Source of the DNA: Bugula neritina
Taxonomy: Eukaryota > Bryozoa > Gymnolaemata > Cheilostomatida > Bugulidae
Reading direction: 5' to 3'
Assembly (NCBI GenBank): GCA_964035545.1
Contig: OZ037765.1
Span: 620,001 to 684,000, forward strand
DNA length: 64,000 nt
The position numbers and the translations under genes are program-made. The notes beneath the pieces are model-generated. The model was not told the origin of the DNA. It did no database searches and was given only the letters and a program-made list of their open reading frames with translations. Every line of letters begins with the position of its first letter. Position 1 is the first letter of the stretch. This document shows, one piece after another, positions 37,808 to 49,799 of this stretch.

Positions 37808-38890
37808 TGAGACAGCACAGCCCCCACATTGTGGTCACTCAGATAGGGGTATGCCAAGATGGGTGCTTCCATCAGCGATCCTTGAGCATACGTCCACTGC
37901 CAGCGGATCCCCTTAGCTGTCAGCTGGTTTAACGGCTGAGCAATTTCTGCAAAGTTTGGTATGTACTGTCTATAGCACCCTAACAACCCCAGAAACGCTC
38001 GCAATTCAAGGAGGTCCAAAGGGACGGCCCAGTCTCTCACAGCCTGTACCTTCTCGGGGTCGGTGGCAACCCTGTCCTGACCAATTACGTGGCCCAGGCA
38101 CATAACTTCTTGTTGTAACAGCGCACACTTAGAGGGCTTAGGCTTTAGGCCGGCGGCTCGAAGTCGATCGAGCACCTCTATGGGTCGACTGATATGAGTA
38201 TCCAAATTGGGAGAGATGACGATGACGTCATTGAGGTAGATTAGCAAGGTCTTCCAGTGTAACCCACTGAGGACCTGCTCCATGAGTCGCTGAAAGGTGG
38301 CCGGGGCAGACGTAAATCCTAACGGCAGCACCTCCCATTTCCCCAGCCCATCCCGCGTTCTAAAAGCGACCATGTCCTGTGCCTCAAGACTCAGGGGCAT
38401 TTGCCAATATTTGCTTAGCAAGTTCAGCGTACTGAAGAACTTGCTGCCGGCTAAAGCATTCAGCGACTCATCGATCCTCGGAAGAGGGTAAGCGTCCTAA
38501 ATGGTCACGCTGTTCAGTTTGCGTTAATCCACGCAAAATCTCTAGCCCCTATCCTTTTTCCAAACCAGGACAACTGGAGAGCTACAAGCACTGTGTGTTG
38601 CCTCTATCAGGTCTCGGTTCAGAAAGTCTTGTGCACCTAACGGCTCACTTCCTTTTCTTTTTCAGGACCTAACCATCGGGTCGGCTGCCGAATTGGCCCA
38701 CTTCTCGCCGCCAGGGGTATTTCAAACAGCCTTAGTCAGACCCATGTCATGGTCATTGCAACTGAACACGTCTTTGTAGAAGTCCACAAATAATACCTGT
38801 CTATCAGCAGCGCTGGGCCGCCTATGACATTCTCTACAGCTGCCGGTTCAATCGGTTCCAGACAGGGAATGTCTCCTCTGCCGTCACTCG
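37808..38890 (-). pseudogene. Ty3/Gypsy retrotransposon pol (reverse transcriptase) fragment
   Basis: The minus frame 38421 to about 37808 shows Ty3/Gypsy RT blocks in order: LPLGFTSAPATFQRLMEQVL, YLNDVIVIS, SKCALLQQEVMCLGHVI, FLGLLGCYRQYIPNFA and AYPYLSDHNVGAVLSQ. The catalytic box is YLND where the family has YLDD. Part of the RNase H start appears deleted. Further upstream (to about 38890) the frame for SPVVLVWKKD and AYPLPRIDESLNALAGSKFF is interrupted by in-frame stops. The fragment is clearly richer in GC than its surroundings, consistent with a separate origin. No protease, integrase or LTR is recognised. It is a dead fragment. Confidence 0.88.
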
Positions 38891-39404
38891 TCATATTCTT
38901 TTACTCCTTGGCTAGGAGCATTAGCTTCTAATTTAATTTTTCTGCTGCCACCACTGTTGTGAAATTTTGCTTCACTTTTTTGTGGGTAACTATGATTAAA
39001 GTAATGCTGCCGATTTAGAGTGAGAATAAGTTTATTTATACGAAAGATACAAGATTTTCTTATTACATAAAAGGACACAACGATTACATATAAGCACAAG
39101 TACAACTTGACTAGTCTACTGCTCTCCGCTAACTGCAAACTCGCTGTCAATCAACTCTAACTAATTAGTCCCATTTCTATCGTAACTAGTCGTCCCATTG
39201 TCTGAGTGTCAGTAGGCGCTGCATTAGGCTAGGTACACCGCCTCTAATATACGTGGAATACTAAGTAGTGAAACATGAAGTTGCCTGTTCGATACAATAA
39301 TACAATAATATATAATTTCCTTACAATATTATATAATTGTTGTTATAAAACAAATATTCTAGATTATGGGTTGTGGTACAATAAATGCAGGTATAACTTA
39401 CAAA

Positions 39405-39680
39405 CCTTAAAAATCCTCATATATGTGATCAAAGCCGAGAAGTCCTTATCAACAACTCGTTTTCTAGTGCATTGTTTAATCTGAAGCTGCGGGCCAACCA
39501 GCAACTTGCTTAGTTCATCAAAGCCAACAATTAAGTGCATATTTCAACAACTCTTGTACTCTCTTCAAAACTGAAAGCTGTGGGACAACCAGCAACTTAC
39601 TCGCAGCCATGATCAAAGCCAACAAGTACACGTCAACAGCTCCTTCACTCTCGTCAAAACTGAAAGCTGCGGGTCAAATA
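39405..39680 (+). repeat. Dispersed ~95-bp repeat units (copy 1)
   Basis: About three degenerate units with the words CTGAAAGCTGCGGG, CAACCAGCAACTT, GATCAAAGCCAACAAGTACA and TCAACAACTC. An inverted copy lies at 52850-53090. It is a tandem-repeat family or SINE/MITE internal part of unknown origin. Confidence 0.75.
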
Positions 39681-40280
39681 TTTAGCAATTTTTATTAAAA
39701 TTCATTAAATGTTTATGCAGTTTAACTCAGCAGAACATTTATTTGACTTCTGAGAAGTTTTGATCTGTTGGAATTTATTTCACAACTATTTTTTAGTAAA
39801 GTTTCTACTTTGTATTCTCACAGAAATTCTCACCGTATTTGCAAATTAAATTATTTTATGCATAAGTTAGTTCTATCATAGAAAAAAATAAATACCTAAT
39901 GATAAGTAATAAATAAAAATACTTTTGCTTAGCATCTTCTTATATCATTATAAAAATTGAGATTGATGAAATTTATACCCTTTAGAAAAAATTCGTGTGG
40001 CAGTAATGATCAATAAAATGGCTTTATGTAAATTAAATGAAGCATGCAGGTATAGCACCTATATTTAAACAATTATATAGATTTGATAAATTAATAACAT
40101 TATAGTGTTGAATAAATTCAGTAAATCTAAAGTTGGATAATAATTCAAAAAGTTTATGGAAATTGTTCAAAATAGAATTGCTTATTTTAGCATTCGATCA
40201 TACGATATCTCACATTAATTCACAAAGAAACATAAAACTCGCTGACAAAATGTTCTGATTCTGATATGTTTGACTGACAG

Positions 40281-40409
40281 ACTGGAAGAGTTGTGCTGCC
40301 AGTGACTCATGCTCTACAAGGTGCATTCAGAGCTACATGCCCAGATACGAAGGCACGTGCATGTGCTTATAATCTCGGGAAATACAGGAGTCAGCTGACC
40401 TGTCAAGAT
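40281..40409 (+). pseudogene. Orphan lysozyme exon 4 fragment, frameshifted
   Basis: After an intact-looking acceptor (TGACTGACAG) the frame reads DWKSCAASDSC (first base from the missing exon 3), then RCIQSYMPRYEGTC, then hits TAA at a small insertion relative to genes B and F (GCACGTGCATGTGC). Matching sequence resumes (CTCGGGAAATACAGGAGTCA, GCTGACCTGTCAAGA) and then stops abruptly. No exons 1-3 are found in the preceding 1.5 kb. Confidence 0.85.
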
Positions 40410-40439
40410 ATTACAACAGCTCTCTGATTTATAAATAGC

Positions 40440-42830
40440 CTCGGTTTGTTTATTTGCTAGTTTTTCTTGTATAGCTTCAATCTCAATTTTTGAAAAACAA
40501 AAAGTAAAAATAGCAGTTTACAGTCCGGAATAATATTTTAATTTCAAATTATTCAATATATATATGAATTAATTTCTAAGAATTAAAGAATAAGGTATAG
40601 TAAGACAAAGATCTTGCATGATATTTCAACATGTGAGTAGATAAGTAAGCTCCATATACTTTAAAATAACTTATTAATTAGTGATTAGAAACCTGAGTAT
40701 TCTGTTGGAAATGTTTCATGATTATTTATTTATATAAGATTTTTGTATTATTTGCAAAAATGCTTAGGTTTAGTAGTTGTACATTTTACCTAATAGCAGA
40801 CATTACCAAGCCCTGGGTATATGTGTATATGCAGGTACTTCTCTCACCACATAGTCTGAGTACAGTTATATATTATGCATACAATTACTGCAGCTACTAG
40901 CAAACAAGTGTCTATAGCTAAACCTGCAAGTTTTTAACAACGATGTTACAGAAATATAACAATAGCAAGTTTAAGTATGTGAGAGTAGGAGCTGAGATAT
41001 AAGAGAGAGAAATTAGGTCAGTTGTATTCTATTCACAGGATGGACAACTCCATGACTTTTCCAAGTTAATTTTAAAATTAGTTGACCAAGTATGTGCATG
41101 AAAGTTTAAAGTTCAAACCTACATTTAAACAAATTCTCTTTTAAATACTATTCCTCACAGTCTGTGTATTCACTTTAGATGATGAATAGTAAACTTCCTT
41201 AGTTTCTAATATCTAAACAATTAATTGCAAATCTTTTTAATTGTGCAAACTTTCGTTACTATAACTTTTACCTAAATATTTTAATAAAATGCCTTCATCT
41301 TTTTCACTAGAGTTTCTACAACAATACTGTAAGCAAATTATTTTTGAATTTTAGTTTATAATAAAATCAACTATATTATAGTTCTAATCAAATAAAGTAA
41401 AATTTTGACCATAAGATTAGTGTTTTTAAATTTTTTCTATTACATACCCTCTAGCCTTTTTTATATTACTAAAGATGTTCACTGATACCCGAGAATATCT
41501 TTCAAAAACGTGAAACATAATTATTATATTATCATCTGCATGGGGTCAAGACATGTATTATATGTGGAAAGTCAACTGGTGACCTTCTATAATGCATGTA
41601 TGCATGTTACGTCTTACTTTAATGTTGGTTAACATTATTTCTAAGTAGATTTGAAGTTTTCTAATAACACTGGAGCTGACAGAGGATCTTTTATAGCTCA
41701 TTCATACCTTAGCAACGTGTTACATCTATTGCTGCCAAGGTGCAATTCTGGCATCACTCATTGCCTTATGACCGTCTAATTTTAGCAATGCATTCAGCAT
41801 TCTGCGCGTCTGCTGTAAAAGTTTCCATTCAACGATGAGTCATTTCCATTGGCCGCTTGAGTGCTGGCTGGCTGAGTGTTTCTACCTGTTTTACTGCTAT
41901 TGGTAGGAGAAATTACTTGGCTCATTGAAAATAACATAAGTTTAAAAAATTATACCATTTTATTAATACTGCAGGCTAAAGCGTCTTAATGGTTGTGGCT
42001 ATAAATCATGTTTGTAAATGCATCTAAATGATGCAAATTATTCTTTTGTTGGTAAAGGTAAGTTGGTTAACTTACATAGTAGATTCCGCTTAATTATAAT
42101 GCTAGTAAATCTATAGCTAAATTAATCTAGTAAATCTGAACCAATAATGAGACTCTTTACCAGCTGCTGATAAGGAGATAACTCCACAGTGAAGGGGTAA
42201 AACAATTCCCACCATTATATACATAATTATATCTAATAAATATCAGTCTAATCTTTTCTCAAACAAATGAAGCTCTCATGATTAAAAGGTATGAATAAGC
42301 AGCTACAAATTATAATTACACATTGTTTATTCTACTGATCTGTAACTTTTGGGTCAACTTGCTGTTAGTCATAAGGCCTACAAATAGCTTCGCTGAAATT
42401 TATAGTTTAACATACATTTATATATAATGCCTAAAATAGTTTTCAGCAAGAAATAATGCAGGTTATTATCTTTATTTTGTAGCTGAAATGTCTCTATATA
42501 TTCATGAAAATACAGATCTCACGCATTTAAAACTTAAGTTTTCAATGAATTGGATTCAAAATTAGCTCAACAAATTAGTCTAAATACAAAGCTTAGGCTT
42601 TTAGTGTTGATGAAAAAATGAACTGATGTGCAGCAATTTCAAGACATTCTTTAGACAGTTTCTGAATTTTTTAAATTTTTGTTATTTTATATCATTTTAC
42701 AGCCAACTCCAAGTACTACAAAATGGCAATTGAAATTGTTCCCACAGTTTCTTAAAAAACAAAATTGTCAAGTTTTGGAAATTATAGCAGAAATCTCTTT
42801 TCTTTTGTAGCTGATTGATTGTGTGATATA
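40440..42830 (+). repeat. Duplicated noncoding block (copy 1 of 2)
   Basis: Homologous in direct orientation to about 49800-51760. The best-conserved part is 41970-42660 versus 50860-51600 (AGGCTAAAG...TTAATGGTTGTGGC, TAGATTCCGCTTAATTATAA, AACTGATGTGCAGCAATTTC). No coding potential. It marks segmental duplication of a lysozyme block with its 3' flank. Confidence 0.8.
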
Positions 42831-45444
42831 TTAGTTTTGCATTATTACATGTAAATTGAAATAATACTCAGTATGAAAATGACTTATACTGGTAGAGCTT
42901 CAGCTACAGTTTAGAGCCTTCATCACTTTGATTGTTTACTTTATGGTTTTGCTCTATATATCAGGTGAATCATAGCTATCAGTTCGTCCCCTTACAATTC
43001 TCATCATGCAATGGATTTTTCATTGGATGCAGGGGGAATATATAGTGTCAATGGAATAAAGCCACAACCATCGGAACGTGTGGTTTTTCATTTCATGTAA
43101 TCCGTACGAAGCATCCTGTATATAGATCCATTCGATGCATGAAGACGTGGTGTAAGTATGAGTCAGTTATTGCAGTAGAAATGCAACATTGCATGAAAAA
43201 ACAAGTTCAGAAAAATTGTTGCACCATCGTTGTTTATTTGTTTCAGTGTAAAATCTGTCACTCTTTTACGCAATAAACAACACGATGCAACCCTGCTCAG
43301 CTTTTATCAATAAATATTATACCTATATTATATTCATTACACAATTTAATATACAATTCAATGGCTCTTTGTGCTTATTATCATTAAACAAAGCCCCAAA
43401 CATGCCCCAAACATTTTTTAATATACGCATATAATGAATATGTACTAAAACTTAGTACATGAAACATTTTATTATAGCTAGTAATAAAAAGGTTTTTTAA
43501 TATTTCCTACATCTATTCATTGAGATGAGTTGCATGAATATCATCTACTATTTCGAAGCTGCGCAGACATGATTTCTTTTACTTGCGTTGAAATGGACTT
43601 TGTTCTGTCTGCAATATTTGTTTGTAAAAGTCACGAGCTGTCACCAAGCTGTCACCAAGCTGTTTGTTATGCAGATGTAAAACTCCCAGCAACCACAAAC
43701 AACTGTGCAAGAGCAAAAGCATTTCACAATATATTTGTTGTGAGTAAGCAAGCATATTATCTATTTCAAAATAGCTATTTAAATTTGCCAAATAAAAAAG
43801 TTTGATGCTTTTGCAGCAAAATTACTTTTTGCACTGATACTGCTAAACCATAGAGAGTGCAGTAAAAAAAAGGTATAAGGGTATTATGTGAGATATAACA
43901 ACAATTGTTGATTTCACAAAAAGTGACACTTATAATTTAAGGATAAAAAGCAGACAGCTTATTTCCTTTCATTTCAACAAAAAACATCTTTCCACCAGCT
44001 TAATGTACAAACGTATGATTGATTGTTTAATCATTGATTATATAGAAAAGACTTCACTGGGCAGTTTCTAGCCTGAGTGCTCAAATTAATGAAGTGTGGG
44101 TGCTCTTGATTATGAGCCGCAACATAGAAATTGTTGACCTAGATTTTTAAGGGTAATATATTATAAACTATAAATTGTATGAACACACTACACGCTGTAA
44201 ATTTCTGTTTTGTTTTGTGAGCTTATATATATATAGTATATGCAAGAGGAAATACAAAAAATAATAGCTTTGAATTATATCAGGGAAGTTGTGCGACATA
44301 ACGGTCAACTTTTTCCAGAAATTTCTTAGCACGTGATCATGAGACTTAATTTAAATAATAATAGCATGATATGCTATAGAAGGAGTGAAGGCTAGTATCT
44401 CAGTTGTAGGAGTATCTCAGTTGTAGTTCCTATTACTTTACTCAACTGCATGCCAGCTAAACTCAATTATAAACAGGGCAGATCTTCGTGAAAACCTGAA
44501 AGCAGTTGAGACGGATCGGTGCAGATTTCTAGAAATTGAAAAAAACCACGTGTTCTAAATTAGATATGTAACAAAACCTCATTGTTCTTGTGAAAATGTC
44601 AACCTTAGCCCCAAACCAAAACTTGATAAAAAATTAAAGATCTTTGGCTATTAAAATCCTTCATCTGTACTGCATCTGAATGTTGAGCATGTCTGAGTCT
44701 TGAATGTTTTGTTTCAACCATGCATAGGCTAAGTTTATTTAAATCTATTAATGCCTCATTCACACTACAGCAAAAAGTGGACATTCATTTTTGATATTGA
44801 TCAATATGTCTATCTAGCTGTTGTATCGTCGCTGTCTGAGTTAAGACTGCAGAAACCTATATGTGTTTGGGCGTTGAATGTCTTATAGTGATGAATTAAT
44901 GTTATCGGTTTTAGCTGACTGTAGGCTGACTGCGTTTTTCTATACTGCTAAATAAACCATTTTTTATTCAATAATTGAGTGTTTTCAATGTTTAATACTA
45001 CAAAGATTCTCTTATAACATCTGTAATTTAAGTACAGAAATGTCTATAGTGGTGTAGCTTAAATTATTAAAATGAATTATTAAACCAATTAAAATTTCTG
45101 TTGCTCTTGTATAGCATGATGTTTGAGAATTTTGTTTGCAGCAAACCTGGATACTTTAGAAATTGTTTATAATTATAGTTCAATAAATTTATTGCATTAT
45201 ACAGAGCTATATGTACTGTATTGTTATTTGATTCAAAACATCTTTTCTGCAGTGTAAAAGGTCAACAGTGTTACACCATGCAACCATGCAACCATGCAAT
45301 TCCAACTTATAGATACAAACTATAAACACTGTTTTCTGTTATATGCTTTAACTTTTCCAAGAAACCCAAGCAATAAATAAACAGCTGTGTAATATTGCAA
45401 CCACCTAAGCAATATGTCAAACAATATGTCAGTTCACAAAATCT
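42831..45444. other. Intergenic, no gene recognised
   Basis: AT-rich sequence. Small frames such as 43530-43805 lack splice context and known motifs. The last 300 bases before 45445 are related to sequence upstream of gene G (TGTTTTCTGTTATATGC-like versus TGTTTTTTGCTATAGG), so they belong to the duplicated lysozyme upstream region. Confidence 0.5.
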
Positions 45445-45485
45445 CGTCTGCTGATTGGTTGCTTAACAATATAAAAGGAGCTGCA
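45445..45485 (+). promoter_or_regulatory. Core promoter of lysozyme pseudogene F
   Basis: CTGATTGGTTGCTTAACAAT then ATAAAAGG (TATA at 45469-45476). The same module as genes A, B, E and G, with small changes between the two boxes. Confidence 0.85.
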
Positions 45486-45580
45486 CAAACTGAACTTACC
45501 ATCAGCTTAGATACCTTCAACCACCTGCTATAGCACCAACTGAGCTTGTCACCTTCAACCACCTGTCTCTGCCTGCCAAC

Positions 45581-47654
45581 ATGCATCTGTCTGTAGCTGT
45601 GTTGGTTTGTCTATCTCTTGCTTTTGTCACCCAGACTCAAGGAATCGTAAGTAACACTCACTATTTATGAAAAGAAAATTATTTATATTCTTTTTTAGCA
45701 ATAACTATATTTAATTTTTCTTAAAATTTTATCCTCGTTGCTATATGTTAATAATATGATTTCATATTGTTGCAACAATATTATATATAGCTCTATAATA
45801 TAGTATAATTATATACACCTAATAAACCCTAAATATGTCCACTATTTATTCACTTTGCAGATATTTATCCCAACATGCAACCTTCCTCTTTCTCCAAACA
45901 TTGTCGTTATTTTTTCTAACTATAAAACTACTTCTGAACTATACAGTTCTTTTTTACATTCCCTATAAATGGTATGCATGTGTAAATTAAAAATGAAGAT
46001 ATAATAAAATGTATTTGATGCACATGTATCAAACTGCTCTTCAACATTTATACCTATAAGCAATATATGGATACAATGTTGCAAAATATTATTTAGAGCT
46101 TCTTTTTTCAGCTACAGATTATATATCTATACTCTCAGAGCTTTTCTCTCTCTTAATTTATTTTCAATGATAATGTTGCACAGTTTGAATTCCCAGTCTC
46201 TTAAGCTGTTCAAATAGCAACATATTATATAGGCATAATTTTGCATTTATTCAGTTTCGTATATGAATTTTCTAATCTGTTTTGGTTTTTTGCGTGCCCC
46301 ATTGCACTTTTTCTCTATATATGATTTGGAATAAAAACGCTTAATGTTTTGTGATCCCAAATAAAACTGAAGTTATATTTTTAAAATAATACACCCTATA
46401 TAAATATACTTTTATTGATTTTTATTTTAGTAAGCAATGCTTGTCTGGATTGTATTGGCCAGGTAAGTTACATGTATACAGCATCTATTTACTATAACTT
46501 ACTTACTAACATGAACTAACTTTTATTTAATGCAAATATACTGTTAGCAAAAATATATGATAAAGAGAACTATAATAAAACCAAATGCATATATAAACCT
46601 CAATAAGATAAAGTGTTTGTGTTTCAGTTAGAGGGTGGTGGAAGTGGATGTAATCTAGACTTAGGCTCTCTCTCATGCGGACTATACCAGATAAAGGAGT
46701 CGTACTACATTGACTGTGGTAGCCCTGGAACTGGTGAGATATAGACTTCATACTGCAGTTGTATAGCTAACTTTTTGCTAGATTATCTAGTTAAAGTATG
46801 TCAAAATATTAATGTGATTATAGCACAGAATACTATATCTTAAAATATTCAGCCACAATTTATGCTTTTGACATATTATAGTTGTCATGGTGAGTAGAAA
46901 TATAAATACGTCATGCACAAATATTGTAGTGCAACTTAATTGACAAAGTTATAAATTTTAGCTATAAATAGTTTTTCACCAAAATTAGTATATAATCTTT
47001 TTGGTGTTATTAGAATCTGCAAAAGGATTAGAGTTAATAGCATTTTAGATACAATATATTATAATAATATCATTAGCTTTTTTGCCTATATTATAGTATT
47101 TTATATACTAGCTGCCAGCTGGGAACCACGTTTGGGGTTTACGACAAATCGAAGCACGTAAAATTATGAACTTTTTATAAACATATATTATGAAAAAGTA
47201 AATGGCAAATTTCCAAGACATTATTTCCAGTCTATATAATGTTGGTTAGCATCATGCACTGTGTGTAATGTTTATATAACAATAAAATGAATGATCTGCA
47301 ATTACAATATTATATAACGTATAAAGAACTTTTAATAATCTAGATTTTAGTAACTTATAAACCAGGTTAGAGAGTGTTTTCCTTTCTGTCTACATTAATG
47401 CTGTCTTTGAAAGGATGGAAGAGTTGCGCTGCCAGTGACTCATGCGCGCTGCCAGTGACTCATGCGCGAGAGGATGCATTCAGAGCTACATGTCCAGATA
47501 TGGAGGTACGTGTGCCAGTCAACTCGGGAAATCCATTAGTCAGCTGACCTGTCAAGACTACGGCAGACTTCACAACGGGGGACCTAATGGGTGCAGCAGA
47601 TCTTTTACTATCAGCTATGCTGCTAAAATAGCATCTCAGTGTGGACTGAGTTAA
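45581..47654 (+). pseudogene. i-type lysozyme, gene F: near-complete but with two frame lesions
   Basis: Exons: 45581 to about 45646, 46431-46462 (32), 46628-46733 (106) and 47414-47654. The catalytic segments are intact (LEGGGSGCNLDLGSLSCG), so this was a normal muramidase. Lesion 1: at the exon 1 donor, gene G has ATCG|GTAAGT and F has ATC|GTAAGT. One G is lost, so normal splicing enters exon 2 in phase 0 and meets its TAA at once. Only a weaker donor 4 bases on (GTAACA, exon end 45650) would restore phase. Lesion 2: exon 4 carries a 20-bp tandem duplication (CGCTGCCAGTGACTCATGCG twice, about 47427-47466) that shifts frame and leads to TGA. I found no nearby acceptor that repairs it. The rest of exon 4 is open from 47442 in the old frame. 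Confidence 0.85.
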
Positions 47655-48004
47655 TATACTTAATTTGCGTTCATATCGTCTGATATACTCCAGTAGAGTA
47701 CCCACTCCTTTGAATCAATCAATCATGATTATAGAAGTCATAAATTTATGCTGTCGTAATGTTTTATTATTATTTGATTATATATAACACCTAATTATAT
47801 AAAAGAATTAATTTGAGTGCTTTTTGCTTATTTATAACAGCTTATAAAAACAACTATATACTTTAAATATGTTTTGATTTTTGAAGTAAAAATAAAACGA
47901 TTGCAAAATTTTTGAAGCTTTTTTCCTTAAACTCTAAAATAATGGAGCAATCCTTTTTATTAACATTTAATATTTAAAGCAGTTAGTTTTATTACTAATG
48001 TAAG

Positions 48005-48620
48005 ACATAATAAGTATAACTGATAGAGTATCTATATTCTATTTTCTATACTATATTATACTATCTGTTTTATATTCTATAATACTATAACATGTTATTG
48101 TATAATACTATATATTGTATATTCTATATATACTATACTATATATTGTATATAATATACTACTATATATTGTTCATTCTATACTACTATATATTGTATAT
48201 TATATACTACTATATATATTGTATACTCTATACTACTATATATAGTAGGTATATTATATACTACTATATATTGTATATTCTATGCTACTATATATTGTAT
48301 ATTATATACTACTACATACTGTATATTATATACTATTATATATTGTATATTATATACTACTATATATTCTATATTATATACTACTATATATAGTATATTA
48401 TATATACTACTATATATTCTATAATATACTACTATATATTCTATAATATACTACTATATATTGTATACTAAGATAAGGTCATCATACTGATTCAATCCCT
48501 TTTAGTAGCTGTCTTATATAATTATCAAACATGTCAAACTGCCACAGCATGAAAGTATAATAATGGCATTCATGGCAGAATAAAGACATCTAAAAGGAAA
48601 GACAAACACTAACTGGTTGC
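48005..48620. repeat. Inverted-duplicate segment with 23-24 bp tandem array (copy 2)
   Basis: The array at about 48005-48470 is the reverse-complement family of 34686-35213 (TACTACTATATATTGTATAT words), followed by a unique part at 48480-48620 that mirrors 34545-34685. The order relative to the array is reversed, as expected for an inverted block. Confidence 0.9.
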
Positions 48621-48755
48621 CACTAACAGAAATATTATTGAGTATAAATGATAACTAATTGCAAGAAAATTACACAATGCAAAAATATGTTCATATAAGT
48701 CAATTTTGTATCACAGCTACTACAGACACCCAATAAATAATATATGATAGAGAAA

Positions 48756-49010
48756 TACCTGCAGTACTACCTGTATACTGTATATACCAGTACAGTGTAC
48801 TCAGTATATTTACTGGTATACAGTACTACCTACAGTACTACCTGTATACTGTATATACCAGTACAGTGTACTCAGTATATCTACTGGTATACAGTACTAC
48901 CTGCAGTACTACCTGTATACTGTATATACCAGTACAGTGTACTCAGTATATCTACTGGTATACAGTATACTACCTGTATACTGTATACCAGTACAGTGTA
49001 CTCAGTGTGT
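48756..49010 (+). repeat. ~70-bp tandem repeat (about 3.5 copies)
   Basis: The unit contains CTGCAGTACTACCTGTATAC, CCAGTACAGTGTACTCAGTA and TCTACTGGTATACAGTA. It is rich in internal inverted words, so each unit can fold on itself. Confidence 0.9.
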
Positions 49011-49161
49011 AAGAGATATTAGCAATTAATTAAGTTTAGTTTACTGATCCTATTTAGCTGATGATTTATTAAACTATTTCCTACTTATGTACAGCCGGAT
49101 GGTGATCAGAAATTTTCAACTGATATTTGCACTATAATGGGAAATAATAGTTGGTGGCTGC

Positions 49162-49618
49162 AATAGACCCTTTTCAGAGGTTTCCAATGTCTCCCCTTAC
49201 AATTAAGAGTTGTGGTCTCCCAAAATGAAATTTGTTGAGTAAAATAGACTTGAACTCATTTTTGTGGTTTCGTTTGTTAAGCAATGCTGAAGTGCCACTT
49301 TAACATTGCTCAGTAAATAAGCCACACAAATGCTTTCAAGTTTATTTCCATCAAAGTTATCCATGTACTTTAAATTTTTTTTGAACTGCTAATATGTGTG
49401 TTTATACCAAAACATCTATATCATGTAAGAACAATTCTATAGCATAATTTAAATTTTAAGTAGAAGCCAAACTTTAAATTTTTAATGAGTTTGCTCTTTA
49501 TACGAAGGTTCAACCTATTTACTTTGGGAGGACGCAACTCTTAATTGTGAAGGAGATATCAGAGACACTGAACTGAAACTATAGTTCAATGATCAGGGAC
49601 CTCTGAAAAGGGTCTATT
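49162..49618. mobile_element. MITE with ~20-bp terminal inverted repeats
   Basis: The left end AATAGACCCTTTTCAGAGGT mirrors the right end ACCTCTGAAAAGGGTCTATT. Subterminal words AATTAAGAGTTG and CAACTCTTAATT also mirror. The 457-bp body is noncoding. TA flanks the GACCC/GGGTC core on both sides and could be a TA target duplication. Confidence 0.8.
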
Positions 49619-49799
49619 CATGTAAAACTGGCCAAATATTCAAAATTTATCTAAAGATTTTTTTTATATGTTTATATAAAAAGTAGTTTCTATGTGTAAC
49701 TAGAATAGTTATTTAGTAAAAAATCTCAAGACTTCAAAATCGTGCACAGTTTTGCTTGTTTGTATATTATCTAAAAGTAATTTTTAAAATAACTTTGGT

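Noticed and set aside
43530-43805. Possible small secreted protein on plus (91 codons)
   Set aside because: No signal peptide, biased composition, splice context or motif; consistent with a chance frame in AT-rich DNA.
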